Shown piece after piece: positions 1-6,874 of a stretch of 18,896 bases of DNA. Position 1 is the stretch's first letter. Each line of letters starts with the position of its first letter. Both the position numbers and the translations under genes were made by a program. Source of the stretch: SIG480 sp045586595 (GTDB lineage: Bacteria > Bacillota > Clostridia > Oscillospirales > JAAYXM01); NCBI GenBank assembly GCA_045586595.1, contig JAZNAQ010000052.1, forward strand, positions 1 through 18,896, written 5' to 3'. The notes beneath the pieces were generated by a model that was not told the DNA's origin, did no database searches, and saw only the letters and a program-made list of their open reading frames with translations.

Positions 1-4
1 TCAT
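1..4 (-). CDS. First codon of an unidentified leftward gene, truncated by the window edge
   Basis: Read on the minus strand, an ATG lies at 4-2 and is preceded by GGAGG at 17-13 with an 8-nt spacer, a near-ideal Firmicute ribosome-binding site. Only the start codon and one more base are inside the window, so the product cannot be named. The operator-like palindrome over its probable transcription start would suit a self-regulated repressor or an efflux or stress gene, but that is a guess. Confidence 0.5.
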
Positions 5-12
5 AGATAAAT

Positions 13-81
13 CCTCCATTGTGTTTTTAATTTGACTGGCAGGTCATTTTTATTCTAACACAATGGAGAATTTTTTGTTCA
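13..81 (-). promoter_or_regulatory. Leader of the left-edge gene: nested inverted repeats, probable operator and sequestered ribosome-binding site
   Basis: A perfect 12-bp inverted repeat (14-25 and 57-68) surrounds an imperfect palindrome TGACTGGCAGGTCA at 33-46, and the two are almost concentric. The edge-side arm contains most of the GGAGG ribosome-binding site at 13-17 of the left-edge gene. A minus-strand -10 TAGAAT (57-52) and a weak -35 TGAACA (81-76, 18-bp spacer) would start transcription near 46, placing the palindrome at the start site, a typical repressor position. If transcription instead starts farther right, the 12-bp stem forms in the RNA and hides the ribosome-binding site. 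The sequence alone does not decide between the two. Confidence 0.45.
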
Positions 82-100
82 TCGGCAATAGCCTCTTTTG

Positions 101-125
101 AACCACGCGACTATCGCGTGGTTTT
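101..125 (+). terminator. 10-bp hairpin with a short T-run
   Basis: AACCACGCGA (101-110) pairs perfectly with TCGCGTGGTT (114-123) across a CTA loop and is followed on the plus strand by a short T-run. It is intrinsic-terminator-like for rightward transcription, yet no rightward gene precedes it here. It may instead insulate the leftward promoter or be part of the structured stretch to its right. Confidence 0.4.
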
Positions 126-133
126 CATTATTC

Positions 134-169
134 AAAAACAGGACGCTCTGCGCACGCGGAGCGTCCTGT
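134..169 (-). terminator. Strong leftward intrinsic terminator
   Basis: An 11-bp perfect GC-rich stem (138-148 with 159-169) is followed, on the minus strand, by a run of five T at 138-134. This is a textbook Rho-independent terminator for leftward transcription. No recognisable leftward protein gene lies between it and pduL, so the transcript it ends is probably a small or untranslated RNA. Confidence 0.65.
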
Positions 170-400
170 CTGAATTGACGTAGAAATCCACAACAGTACA
201 CTCCAAAGCGTCACTGTTGTGGATTATATCATAAATTTGAATTTGGTTTCTGCCAAAATTGTGCCAACTTTTTTCAAAGCAATCGCATACTCCGCAGTCC
301 TGTATGCAAAAACACTCAAAAAAAGAATAATAGCCCTTTCGTAATATTTTGCAGGAGAAAATTAACATTTTTTGCCTCAATCACTTGAAGTTAAAGGATT
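170..400 (-). other. Gene-free stretch with possible leftward structured small RNA
   Basis: No recognisable protein gene lies between the left-edge leader and pduL. On the minus strand the stretch holds a 13-bp perfect hairpin (185-197 with 213-225, 15-nt loop) and a weaker one (about 242-246 with 253-257), then runs into the leftward terminator at 134-169. A minus-strand TATAAT at 416-411 could start such a transcript, but no good -35 accompanies it. An 82-codon TTG-started reading frame (380-132) crosses here; its last codons are the terminator hairpin itself, so it is unlikely to be coding. No known RNA family was recognised. An AT-rich spacer without a transcript is the alternative. Confidence 0.25.
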
Positions 401-401
401 T

Positions 402-429
402 TTGTGGTAAATTATATAAGAGATATATT
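402..429 (+). promoter_or_regulatory. Candidate sigma-A promoter for pduL
   Basis: TTGTGG at 402-407 and TATATT at 424-429 are separated by 16 bp, about 35 bp upstream of the pduL start. A competing pair is TTGAAG at 385-390 with TAAATT at 408-413 (17 bp). The area is very AT-rich, so the exact choice is uncertain. Confidence 0.4.
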
Positions 430-464
430 CTACATATTTTTATATAAGAAAGGGTTGTATTATA

Positions 465-1043
465 ATGGCAGAATCAAAGGTTTTAGTCGAGACCTCCTCA
501 CGTCACGTTCACGTTACTAAGGAGCACCTCGAAATCCTTTTCGGCAAGGGTGCTGTGCTTCACAATAAGCGCGAGCTCTCACAGCCGGGACAGTTCCTTA
601 CAGAAGAAAAGGTCACTCTCGTAGGCCCGAAGCGTTCTATCGCTAACGTTTCAATCCTCGGCCCGGAGAGACCTGCTACACAGGTTGAGGTTTCTCTCAC
701 AGACGCACGCACACTCGGCGTTGCAGCACCGATTCGCGAGAGCGGCGATGTTGCAGGCAGCGCAGCTTGCAAAATCGTAGGCCCTGCAGGCGAGGTTGAA
801 CTCACAGAGGGCGTTATCGCGGCCCAGCGCCACATCCACCTCACACCGAAGGAGGCTGCAGAGTTCGGCGTTTCTGATAAAGAAATCGTTTCTGTCAAGA
901 TTGACAGCGCACGTCCGCTTATCTTCGACGAGGTTGTTGTACGCGTAAGCGAGAAGTTTGCTCCTGCAATGCACGTTGACACAGACGAGTCAAACGCTGC
1001 TGCTCTCTCGGGCGAAGTTTACGGCACAATAATAAAGAAGTAA
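465..1043 (+). CDS. pduL: PduL-type phosphate acyltransferase (phosphotransacetylase/phosphate propanoyltransferase)
   Basis: Transfers an acyl group between CoA and phosphate, here most plausibly acetyl-CoA to acetyl phosphate. The 192 residues carry the family signatures: SSRHVHVT at 11-18 (zinc-type His14/His16), the SQPGQF loop at 39-44, GPERPATQVE at 66-75, QRHIHLT at 121-127 (His123/His125) and MHVDTDESN at 169-177 (His170). Two tandem barrel halves fit the family length. The protein begins almost directly at the first His motif, so there is no N-terminal encapsulation peptide as in microcompartment versions, and no shell-protein genes are present; a soluble cytosolic enzyme is likely. 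An AAAGGG lies about 11 nt before the ATG. The nitroreductase follows after 28 nt, probably in the same transcript, and nifJ lies beyond. An acetate kinase partner is not in the window. Its true acyl preference (acetyl or propionyl) is not visible. Confidence 0.92.
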   Translation: MAESKVLVETSSRHVHVTKEHLEILFGKGAVLHNKRELSQPGQFLTEEKVTLVGPKRSIANVSILGPERPATQVEVSLTDARTLGVAAPIRESGDVAGSAACKIVGPAGEVELTEGVIAAQRHIHLTPKEAAEFGVSDKEIVSVKIDSARPLIFDEVVVRVSEKFAPAMHVDTDESNAAALSGEVYGTIIKK

Positions 1044-1071
1044 TTTTTCAACAAAACGAGGTTTTTATATT

Positions 1072-1632
1072 ATGCTTCACGATTTGGTTTTGAAAAACCG
1101 CTCGTATCGTCGCTTTGACGAATCCTTTGAAATTTCTGAGGATATACTGCGTGAGCTGTGTTCATATGCGCGAATCACGCCGAGCGGAGCAAACCGACAG
1201 TTCTTTAAATTCTGTCTTACTCCGAGCGGAGAGGAATGCGAAAAGGTGTTCCCTACGCTTGCGTGGGCAGGGTACATAAAAGACGGCACCCCCTCTGTCG
1301 GCGAGCGCCCGAGCGCATACATCACAATAGTGAATGACAACACGCTCGGCACAGGCAACACAATCGACATAGGCATAATGGCGCAGACAATTCTTCTGAG
1401 GGCGGTTGAGCTCGGCCTTGGCGGCTGTATGCTCGCCAGTATAAAGAGGCCTGAGCTTCGTGATGTTCTTTCTCTTTCAGAAAATCACGAAATTATGCTT
1501 GTTATAGCGCTCGGAAAACCCATAGAAGAAGTTGTTCTTGAAACAGCGGTTGACGGTGATATTAAATACTGGCGCGACGAAAACCGTGTTCATCATGTGC
1601 CGAAACGCCCGCTCGACGAACTCATAATATAA
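1072..1632 (+). CDS. Nitroreductase-family FMN oxidoreductase
   Basis: A 186-residue protein of the compact nitroreductase fold, which binds FMN and reduces substrates with NAD(P)H or another donor. Visible marks are the N-terminal phosphate-binding RSYRRF at 10-15, the PSGANRQ segment at 37-43, and GLGGCML at 115-121, where the family contacts FMN. The C-terminal segment ending near YWRDENRVHHVPKRPLDEL is typical of a gut-Clostridia subgroup annotated only as nitroreductase. An ACGAGG lies about 10 nt before the ATG. It follows pduL by 28 nt with no terminator between, so it is probably co-transcribed. The physiological substrate is unknown; neither a nitro compound nor a role with PFOR can be deduced. 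It is not NfsA/NfsB length, and BluB-type motifs were not identified. Confidence 0.85.
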   Translation: MLHDLVLKNRSYRRFDESFEISEDILRELCSYARITPSGANRQFFKFCLTPSGEECEKVFPTLAWAGYIKDGTPSVGERPSAYITIVNDNTLGTGNTIDIGIMAQTILLRAVELGLGGCMLASIKRPELRDVLSLSENHEIMLVIALGKPIEEVVLETAVDGDIKYWRDENRVHHVPKRPLDELII

Positions 1633-1647
1633 AAAATCCAAAAAAAG

Positions 1648-1679
1648 TTTATTATTTATATAGTTTTTGTTGAATAAAC
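1648..1679. repeat. Inverted repeat upstream of the nifJ promoter
   Basis: GTTTATT (1648-1654) and AATAAAC (1673-1679) form a 7-bp inverted repeat with an 18-nt AT-rich loop, ending just before the nifJ -35 box. It could be a regulator site or simply AT-rich spacer. There is no T-run terminator here, so read-through from pduL and the nitroreductase into nifJ is possible. Confidence 0.3.
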
Positions 1680-1681
1680 TG

Positions 1682-1710
1682 TTTACTTTTCCGACTCAAA
1701 GTGATAAAAT
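1682..1710 (+). promoter_or_regulatory. Sigma-A type promoter of nifJ
   Basis: TTTACT (1682-1687) and TAAAAT (1705-1710) are separated by exactly 17 bp. They lie about 37 bp upstream of the nifJ start codon, with AGGAGG at 1731-1736 placed 10 nt before the ATG. The arrangement suits a strongly expressed gene. Confidence 0.7.
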
Positions 1711-1746
1711 ATTTTAATGGAATAAATCAAAGGAGGACAAAAAAAC

Positions 1747-4700
1747 ATGGCAAGAAAAAAAGTTTCCATGGACGGTAATACCGCTGCTGCTCACGTAAGC
1801 TATGCGTTTACTGAAGTTGCTGCGATTTACCCTATCACACCTTCAAGCCCCATGGCTGAAGTAACAGACACATGGTCTGCAACAGACAAAAACATTTTCG
1901 GTGAACCTGCAAGAAACATCTTCGGCGACCGCGTCAAGATGGTAGAAATGCAGTCCGAAGGCGGTGCAGCAGGCGCTGTTCACGGCTCACTCGCTGCAGG
2001 TGCTCTCACAACAACTTATACGGCATCACAGGGTCTTCTCCTTATGATTCCTAACATGTATAAGATTGCAGGTGAGTTGCTCCCGAGCGTTATTCACGTA
2101 TCCGCACGTTGCGTAGCTTCACACGCTCTCAACATATTCGGTGACCACTCTGACATATATGCTTGCCGTCAGACAGGCTATGCCATGATGGCTGAAACAA
2201 ACCAGCAGGAAATCATGGACCTCGGCGCTGTTGCTCACCTTGCAACAATCAAGGGCCGCGTTCCGTTCCTCAACTTCTTTGACGGCTTCAGAACATCTCA
2301 CGAAATTCAGAAGATTGAAGCTTGGGATTACGAAGACCTCAAGGAAATGGTAGATATGGATGCAATCCGTGCATTCCGCTCACGCGCTATCAACCCTGAG
2401 CATCCGGTACTCCGCGGTTCTGCAGAGAACGGCGACATCTTCTTCCAGCACAGAGAAGCATGTAACGAGTACTACAATGCACTCCCGGCAATCGTTGAGG
2501 AGTACATGGACAAGGTCAACGCAAAGCTCGGCACAGACTATAAGCTCTTTAACTACTATGGTGCTCCGGACGCTGACCGCGTAATCGTTGCTATGGGTTC
2601 TGTCTGCGACGTTGCAGAAGAAGTTATAGATTACATGAACGCTCACGGTGAGAAGGTTGGTCTTATCAAGGTTCGCCTTTACCGTCCGTTCGTTGCTGAA
2701 AAGCTTCTCGAAGCAATCCCGGCAACAGCTAAGAAGATCGCTGTTCTTGACAGAACAAAAGAGCCCGGCTCACTCGGCGAGCCGCTTTACCTCGACGTTG
2801 TTACAGCTCTTGCATCACTTGGCAAGAACGACGTTAAGATTGTCGGCGGTCGTTACGGCCTCGGTTCTAAGGATACTCCTCCGGCAAGCATCTTTGCAGT
2901 ATATGCAAACCTTGCTATGCCGACACCGAAGAACAACTTCACAATCGGTATTGTTGACGACGTAACAGGTCTCTCACTCGAGGAGAAGGCTTGCCCGGAT
3001 ACAGCTGCAGAAGGCACAATCTCCTGCAAGTTCTGGGGCCTCGGCGGCGACGGTACTGTTGGTGCTAACAAAAACTCAATCAAGATTATCGGTGACCACA
3101 CCGACAAGTTCATTCAGGCATACTTCCAGTATGACTCAAAGAAGACCGGAGGTATCACGATTTCTCACTTGCGCTTCGGCGACAAGCCCATCAAGTCCCC
3201 CTACTACATCAACAAGGCAAACTTCGTTGCTTGCCACAACTCTTCTTATATCCTCAAGGGCTATAAGATTGTTGAGGATGTTGTTCCGGGCGGCACATTC
3301 ATGCTTGACTGCCAGTGGTCAAAGGACGAGCTCGACGCTCACCTCCCGGCATCAGTCAAGTCATACATTGCTAACAACAACGTCAAGTTCTATACTATTG
3401 ACGCTACAAACATTGCTATCAAGGAAATCGGCAATGCAAAGGTTAAGAACACAGTTCTTCAGTCTGCATTCTTTGCACTCGCTAACATCCTCCCGAAGGA
3501 TGAAGCTGTTGAGTACATGAAGAAGATGGCTTACAAGTCCTACATCAAGAAGGGCGAGGCTATCGTTGAGCTCAACTACAAGGCTATCGACGCAGGCGCA
3601 AACGCTATGGTCGAGATTGATGTTCCGGCTTCCTGGAAGGATGCTAAGGACGATACAGTCAAGGCTCCGGCTACAGGCAAGAGAAAAGACCTCCTTGACT
3701 TCGTCAACAACATTGTTGAGCCTGTTTCACGCATGCAGGGTGACTCTCTCCCGGTATCCGCATTTAAGGATATGGCAGACGGCACAATGCCACAGGGCTC
3801 TGCAGCATATGAGAAGCGCGGCGTTGCAGTTTCTGTTCCGGTATGGCATGAAGAAAACTGCATCCAGTGTAACAACTGTGCATTCGTTTGCCCGCACGCT
3901 ACAATCCGTCCGTTTGCATTAAATGCAGAAGAAGCAGCTAATGCTCCGGAAAACACAAAGTATACAGCAAAGCCTGTTATCAAGACAGACTATAAGTTCA
4001 CAATGGCAATAAGCCCGATGGACTGCATGGGATGCACTCTTTGCGTCAAAGCTTGCCCGGTAACTGCTAAGGCAGAGAAGGACGGCACACCTGAGAAGAA
4101 GGCTATCGAGATGACAAGCCAGGCTTCACAGCTTGACCAGCAGAAAGTATTTGACTACTGCGTAGAAAAGGTCTCCGAGAAGCCCGAGCTTATCAACAAG
4201 ACAATCAAGGGTAGCCAGTTCAAGCAGCCGCTCCTCGAGTTCTCCGGCTCATGCGCAGGCTGTGCAGAAACATCTTACGCACGCCTTATCACTCAGCTCT
4301 TCGGTGAGAGAATGTACATCTCCAACGCTACAGGCTGTTCTTCAATCTGGGGTGGTTCCGCTCCTGCTACACCGTACACGGTAAACAAGGAAAGCGGCAA
4401 GGGCCCGGCTTGGGCTAACTCACTCTTCGAGGACAACGCTGAGCACGGTCTCGGTATGTACCTCGGCCAGAAGACAATCCGCGAGAGACTTATCGCAGCA
4501 GTTGAAGAAATCGTTGCAGGCGACAAGGCTAACGCTGACCTTAAGGCAGCAGCTCAGAACTACCTCGACACTAAGGACAACGGCGAGGCAAACACACCTG
4601 CCACAAAGGCACTCGTTGCAGAGCTTGAAAAGGTTGCTGACAAGTGCGAGCATTGCGCATCAATCCTCGCTGAGAAGGATTATCTCTCCAAGAAGTCCGT

Positions 4701-5340
4701 TTGGATATTCGGTGGTGACGGTTGGGCATACGACATCGGCTTCGGCGGTCTCGACCACGTTCTCGCATCCGGTGAGGATGTAAACGTTATGGTATTCGAT
4801 ACAGAAGTTTACTCCAACACAGGCGGCCAGGCATCCAAGTCTTCTAACATCGGTCAGGTTGCTCAGTTCGCAGCAGCTGGTAAGAGCATCATGAAGAAGA
4901 ACCTTGCTGAAATCGCTATGTCTTACGGCTATGTATATGTAGCTCAGATTGCTATGGGTTCTGACATGAACCAGACTCTCAAGGCTCTTGCAGAGGCTGA
5001 GGCATATCCGGGTCCGTCACTCATCATCGGTTACGCTCCTTGCGAAATGCACGGTGTTAAGGGCGGCATGGTCAACTGCCAGGTCGAAATGAAGAAGGCA
5101 GTTGAAGCTGGCTACTGGCAGATGTTCAGATACAACCCCGCACTTGAGGCAGAAGGCAAAGAAAGCTTCATCCTCGACTCCAAGGAGCCGACAGCAAGCT
5201 ACGTTGACTTCATCAAGAGCGAAACACGTTATGCACGTCTTGCACAGCAGTTCCCCGAAAGAGCAGAAGAGCTCTTTGCTAAGGCTGAAGAAGCAGCAAA
5301 GGCAAAGTATGCAAAATATGCAAAGCGCGCAGGTAAGTAA
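1747..5340 (+). CDS. nifJ: Pyruvate:ferredoxin (flavodoxin) oxidoreductase, single-chain
   Basis: Oxidatively decarboxylates pyruvate with CoA to acetyl-CoA and CO2, passing electrons to ferredoxin or flavodoxin; it is the central energy enzyme of many anaerobes. The 1197 residues match the usual full length near 1,170-1,200. The N-terminal domain has YPITPSSPMAEV near residue 28. An inserted ferredoxin domain carries CxxCxxCxxxCP at Cys705 and a second at Cys760. The proximal cluster begins CAGC at 836-839, and the thiamine-diphosphate motif GGDGWAYDIG lies at 989-998, followed by TEVYSNTGGQ. No domain is missing. It has its own promoter and a strong terminator. Upstream pduL could turn the acetyl-CoA into acetyl phosphate. 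Codon choice is very regular (many AAG, CTC, GCA), as expected for an abundant protein. Confidence 0.97.
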   Translation: MARKKVSMDGNTAAAHVSYAFTEVAAIYPITPSSPMAEVTDTWSATDKNIFGEPARNIFGDRVKMVEMQSEGGAAGAVHGSLAAGALTTTYTASQGLLLMIPNMYKIAGELLPSVIHVSARCVASHALNIFGDHSDIYACRQTGYAMMAETNQQEIMDLGAVAHLATIKGRVPFLNFFDGFRTSHEIQKIEAWDYEDLKEMVDMDAIRAFRSRAINPEHPVLRGSAENGDIFFQHREACNEYYNALPAIVEEYMDKVNAKLGTDYKLFNYYGAPDADRVIVAMGSVCDVAEEVIDYMNAHGEKVGLIKVRLYRPFVAEKLLEAIPATAKKIAVLDRTKEPGSLGEPLYLDVVTALASLGKNDVKIVGGRYGLGSKDTPPASIFAVYANLAMPTPKNNFTIGIVDDVTGLSLEEKACPDTAAEGTISCKFWGLGGDGTVGANKNSIKIIGDHTDKFIQAYFQYDSKKTGGITISHLRFGDKPIKSPYYINKANFVACHNSSYILKGYKIVEDVVPGGTFMLDCQWSKDELDAHLPASVKSYIANNNVKFYTIDATNIAIKEIGNAKVKNTVLQSAFFALANILPKDEAVEYMKKMAYKSYIKKGEAIVELNYKAIDAGANAMVEIDVPASWKDAKDDTVKAPATGKRKDLLDFVNNIVEPVSRMQGDSLPVSAFKDMADGTMPQGSAAYEKRGVAVSVPVWHEENCIQCNNCAFVCPHATIRPFALNAEEAANAPENTKYTAKPVIKTDYKFTMAISPMDCMGCTLCVKACPVTAKAEKDGTPEKKAIEMTSQASQLDQQKVFDYCVEKVSEKPELINKTIKGSQFKQPLLEFSGSCAGCAETSYARLITQLFGERMYISNATGCSSIWGGSAPATPYTVNKESGKGPAWANSLFEDNAEHGLGMYLGQKTIRERLIAAVEEIVAGDKANADLKAAAQNYLDTKDNGEANTPATKALVAELEKVADKCEHCASILAEKDYLSKKSVWIFGGDGWAYDIGFGGLDHVLASGEDVNVMVFDTEVYSNTGGQASKSSNIGQVAQFAAAGKSIMKKNLAEIAMSYGYVYVAQIAMGSDMNQTLKALAEAEAYPGPSLIIGYAPCEMHGVKGGMVNCQVEMKKAVEAGYWQMFRYNPALEAEGKESFILDSKEPTASYVDFIKSETRYARLAQQFPERAEELFAKAEEAAKAKYAKYAKRAGK

Positions 5341-5360
5341 TTTACTAATAAGCTAATTTA

Positions 5361-5400
5361 AACTCCCTGACGGAACTTCCGTCAGGGAGTTTTCTCTTTA
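5361..5400 (+). terminator. Terminator of nifJ
   Basis: A 14-bp stem (5361-5374 with 5378-5391) with a 3-nt loop is followed by TTTCTCTTTAT on the plus strand, about 20 bases after the nifJ stop. It is a clear intrinsic terminator. Confidence 0.85.
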
Positions 5401-5401
5401 T

Positions 5402-5447
5402 ATAAAGTAACACACGCAACGAGTTATCGTTGCGTGTGTTACTTTAT
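5402..5447 (-). terminator. Very long hairpin terminator, mainly for metY
   Basis: A perfect 21-bp stem (5402-5422 with 5427-5447) closed by a GTTA loop lies 5 nt beyond the metY stop on the minus strand, with an AT-rich outer end. It also backs up the nifJ terminator next door, so the convergent pair is closed by two consecutive hairpins. Confidence 0.75.
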
Positions 5448-5452
5448 GTTTT

Positions 5453-6718
5453 TTAGTTAAGTGCCTGTTTTAAATCTTCTATAAGGTCATCAACGTTTTC
5501 AATGCCTACAGAAAGCCTGATAAGGTCCGGATTTACCCCTGCCTCGAGAAGCTGCTCCTCTGTCATCTGGCGGTGCGTGTGGCTTGCGGGGTGAAGCAAG
5601 CAAGTCTTTGCGTCTGCAACGTGTGTTGCAATCTGAGCAAGCTTTAATTTGTCCATAAATGCAATAGACGCGTCTCTGCCTCCCTTTACGCCAAACGCAA
5701 GCACGCCACAGGTATTGCCGTTCATATACTTCTTTGCAAGGTCATAATACTCGTCACCCTCAAGTCCTGCGTAGTGAACCCAAGCGATCTTTTCGTGATT
5801 CTTTAAGAACTTAGCAACCGCAAGCGCATTAGAGCAATGGCGCTCCATGCGAAGGTGCAGGCTCTCAAGCCCGAGGTTTAAGTAAAACGCATTCTGCGGC
5901 GACTGGATAGAGCCGAAATCGCGCATAAGCTGTGCTGTTGCCTTTGTTATATATGCGCCTTTTCCAAAACGCTCGGCATAAGTGATTCCGTGATACGACT
6001 CATCGGGAGTGGTAAGCCCGGGGAATTTATCCGCGTGCTTCATCCAGTCGAAGTTGCCGCTGTCTACAATGCACCCGCCGACACCAACGCCGTGGCCATC
6101 CATATATTTTGTGGTTGAGTGAGTTACAATATCTGCGCCCCACTCAAACGGGCGGCAGTTTATGGGAGTTGCAAACGTGTTATCAACAATAAGCGGAACG
6201 CCATGGTCGTGCGCAAGGCGAGCGAATTTTTCAAAATCAAATACAGTAACGGTCGGGTTTGTAATTGTTTCTCCGAATACTGCCTTTGTGTTGGGCTTAA
6301 AATACTTTGCAAGCTCCTCTGCCGGAAGCGTCTGGTCAACAAATGTACACTCAATGCCCATCTTCTTCATCGTTGTACCAAAAAGGTTGTATGTACCGCC
6401 ATAGATTGAAGACGAAGCGATAAAGTGGTCGCCCGCCTCACAAATATTGAATATAGCGTAAAAGTTAGCCGCCTGACCGGAGGATGTAAGCATCGCGGCA
6501 ACCCCGCCCTCCATAGCGCAAATCTTCGCGGCGACAGAGTCATTTGTCGGGTTCTGAAGCCTTGTATAGAAATAGCCCTCCATTTCAAGGTCAAAAAGCT
6601 TGCCCATATCATCGCTTGTGTCATATTTAAAGGTTGTGCTCTGCACTATCGGTACCTGACGGGCTTCCCCCTGCGAGGGTTTCCACCCTTCATGTATGCA
6701 TTTTGTTTCAATTTTCAT
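5453..6718 (-). CDS. metY: O-acetylhomoserine sulfhydrylase (aminocarboxypropyltransferase)
   Basis: A PLP enzyme that joins O-acetylhomoserine with sulfide to give homocysteine, the direct-sulfhydrylation step of methionine synthesis. With this start it has 421 residues, normal for the family. The N-terminus reads KIETKCIHEGW, followed by VPIVQSTTF at 22-30, YTRLQNPT at 51-58, SSGQAAN at 79-85, the VDNTFATP segment at 178-185 and the Schiff-base lysine Lys204 in THSTTKYMDGHG. The start at 6718 is chosen because AAGGAG lies about 8 nt upstream; an in-frame ATG 13 codons earlier (6757) would overlap the -10 box of the promoter. The gene stands alone, divergent from the lipid kinase. The short leader leaves no room for a SAM riboswitch. 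O-acetylserine or methanethiol as alternative substrates cannot be excluded. Confidence 0.93.
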   Translation of the reverse strand: MKIETKCIHEGWKPSQGEARQVPIVQSTTFKYDTSDDMGKLFDLEMEGYFYTRLQNPTNDSVAAKICAMEGGVAAMLTSSGQAANFYAIFNICEAGDHFIASSSIYGGTYNLFGTTMKKMGIECTFVDQTLPAEELAKYFKPNTKAVFGETITNPTVTVFDFEKFARLAHDHGVPLIVDNTFATPINCRPFEWGADIVTHSTTKYMDGHGVGVGGCIVDSGNFDWMKHADKFPGLTTPDESYHGITYAERFGKGAYITKATAQLMRDFGSIQSPQNAFYLNLGLESLHLRMERHCSNALAVAKFLKNHEKIAWVHYAGLEGDEYYDLAKKYMNGNTCGVLAFGVKGGRDASIAFMDKLKLAQIATHVADAKTCLLHPASHTHRQMTEEQLLEAGVNPDLIRLSVGIENVDDLIEDLKQALN

Positions 6719-6755
6719 CTTATATTCTCCTTGGATCAATATATCTTTTTTGTAC

Positions 6756-6784
6756 ATTATACACCTAATTCCCCGCCATTACAA
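6756..6784 (-). promoter_or_regulatory. Promoter of metY
   Basis: On the minus strand TTGTAA (6784-6779) and TATAAT (6761-6756) are separated by 17 bp. The implied transcription start gives a leader of roughly 30 nt before the metY ATG at 6718. Confidence 0.75.
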
Positions 6785-6804
6785 TACTTTCACAGTAATT
6801 ATAC

Positions 6805-6833
6805 TTGAATTAATCGAGTATTTACATTATAAT
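6805..6833 (+). promoter_or_regulatory. Promoter of the lipid kinase gene
   Basis: TTGAAT (6805-6810) and a perfect TATAAT (6828-6833) are 17 bp apart, about 40 bp upstream of the start codon. It is divergent from the metY promoter, with about 20 bp between the two -35 boxes. Confidence 0.75.
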
Positions 6834-6874
6834 AATACTTAAAGTGACATATTACGACACAAGGAAGTATTCTA

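Noticed and set aside
132..380. Leftward 82-codon Cys-rich reading frame
   Set aside because: It starts with TTG without a good ribosome-binding site, reads straight through a 13-bp hairpin and a terminator stem, and stops inside the terminator's T-run. It matches no family I know.
465..1043. Bacterial microcompartment locus
   Set aside because: Only PduL is present; there are no shell proteins, aldehyde dehydrogenase or encapsulation peptide in the window.
1660..1690. Possible Rex (NADH-sensing repressor) site before nifJ
   Set aside because: TTGTTGAATAAAC matches only the left half of a clostridial TTGTTAANNNNTTAACAA-like site; the right half is absent.
6719..6757. N-terminal extension of metY by 13 codons
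   Set aside because: The extra ATG overlaps the TATAAT box and lacks a ribosome-binding site, whereas the ATG at 6718 has AAGGAG at proper distance and begins the conserved protein.
6719..6790. SAM riboswitch or T-box in front of metY
   Set aside because: The promoter places the transcript start only about 30 nt before the ATG, too short for either RNA.
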